Shown here one piece after another: positions 4,897 through 5,367 of a DNA stretch of 5,367 nucleotides; the stretch's first letter is position 1; each line of letters opens with the position of its first letter. Origin of the DNA: Candidatus Atribacteria bacterium (GTDB lineage Bacteria; Atribacterota; Phoenicimicrobiia; Phoenicimicrobiales; Stramentimicrobiaceae); assembly GCA_016934875.1 (NCBI GenBank), contig JAFGSC010000240.1, forward strand, positions 1 to 5,367, written 5' to 3'. Below the pieces are notes generated by a model that saw only the letters and a list, made by a program, of their open reading frames with translations, searched no databases and had not been told where the DNA came from. The position numbers and the translations under genes were made by a program.

Positions 4897-5367
4897 CTAA
4901 ATTTTATTCGGCTGTCCAAATCCTGGTAATGCTAATTGGACAAAGGGTGTCACAGGAGGGACACCGAATGGATTATGCAGCCATTCAGTCAGATCCCTGT
5001 AAGTAAACAGGTTAAGCCTCAACATTGTAGCCAGATTTGATAAGGACCAGGTTGCCTTTGATAGATAGTGCAAGAATTTAAAGAGGAGCAAGGCGATTAA
5101 GGCTGTCCAAATCTGGATACGTAATGCATTCTCACTGGTCCCTACAAAAGTTTTGACTTTCAGATGCTGTTTTAATGTTTTAAAGAATACCTCGATCTCC
5201 CAACGGTCTTTATAGATTGCAGCTATTGTGGTAGCACCAAAAATTAAATGGTTTGTCAGCAAAACGATTTCACGATCATTCTCCTTATCCCACACGATTA
5301 TTTTCCTCAGAAGATAAGGGCACTTCTCTTTTGCCTTGGGTCCGGTAAGGCGAATAAGCTGATCTGA
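4897..5367 (-). CDS. IS4-family transposase, C-terminal part (5' end outside window)
   Basis: The frame is open to the right edge and gives 156 residues of the C-terminal part. It begins SDQLIRLTG; the GTG at 5295 is internal and not the start. The IS4 signature Y-x2-R-x3-E-x6-K is complete: Y52, R55, E59 and K66 in IYKDRWEIEVFFKTLK, where E59 is the last catalytic acid of the DDE triad. The following QHLKVKTFVGTSENALRIQIW matches the IS4 subgroup with an N-terminal DUF4372 domain. The two catalytic aspartates lie outside the window. No frameshift or stop is seen in the visible part, so the enzyme could be active. Confidence 0.93.
   Translation of the reverse strand, partial: SDQLIRLTGPKAKEKCPYLLRKIIVWDKENDREIVLLTNHLIFGATTIAAIYKDRWEIEVFFKTLKQHLKVKTFVGTSENALRIQIWTALIALLLFKFLHYLSKATWSLSNLATMLRLNLFTYRDLTEWLHNPFGVPPVTPFVQLALPGFGQPNKI
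4897..5367 (-). mobile_element. IS4-family insertion sequence, partial (3' part)
   Basis: The element enters from the right edge and contains the transposase end. Its terminal inverted repeat must lie between the transposase stop at 4897 and the DUF6438 body (about 4793). I cannot identify it, because the partner repeat and target duplication are outside the window. The coordinates are the minimum extent. Confidence 0.75.

Overview
This window reads as part of a bacterial integron gene-cassette array, seen from the antisense side. All recognisable genes lie on the minus strand. Most are followed, in their own direction, by an imperfect inverted repeat with attC architecture: an R'' core ending in AAC, an L'' arm, a hairpin stem or spacer, an L' arm, and an R' core beginning GTT. 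I count seven complete sites plus one cut by the left edge. They share little primary sequence but the same folding plan, which is typical of attC. No integrase gene or attI is visible. The taxon cannot be fixed from this window. The sequence is AT-rich, four of the six cassette genes have clear purine-rich Shine-Dalgarno sequences (AGAGGTGA, AAGGAAGG, GAGGAAA, AAAGGA), and the array resembles the large chromosomal integrons of environmental Gram-negative bacteria.

Layout in cassette order (right to left): a partial IS4-family transposase at the right edge (4897-5367); a DUF6438-type protein (about 4329-4793) just downstream of the IS, then attC (4265-4328); a 346-residue DUF4240 protein (3166-4206) with a degenerate attC (3103-3161); a gene-less segment holding two related hairpins (2960-3000 and 3035-3080), closed by a long attC (2752-2880); a second gene-less cassette made almost wholly of a roughly 245-bp repeat (2480-2724), closed by attC (2398-2486); a small cysteine-rich zinc-ribbon protein (2114-2389), then attC (2036-2104); a putative lipoprotein (1365-1898) with its own promoter-like sequence, then an attC with a damaged R' (1311-1370); a small two-helix membrane protein with coiled coils (895-1275), followed by the second copy of the repeat (584-829) and attC (457-590); and an ankyrin-repeat protein (70-423) running into an attC cut by the window edge (1-75).

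The genes do not form a pathway. They look like independent cassette cargo of mostly unknown function, collected one at a time. The parts most worth following are non-coding: the 245-bp repeat that forms one cassette and the 3' part of another, and the hairpin pair whose stems differ by compensatory changes. Two attC sites have lost the GTT crossover triplet, so neighbouring cassettes may now be locked together.
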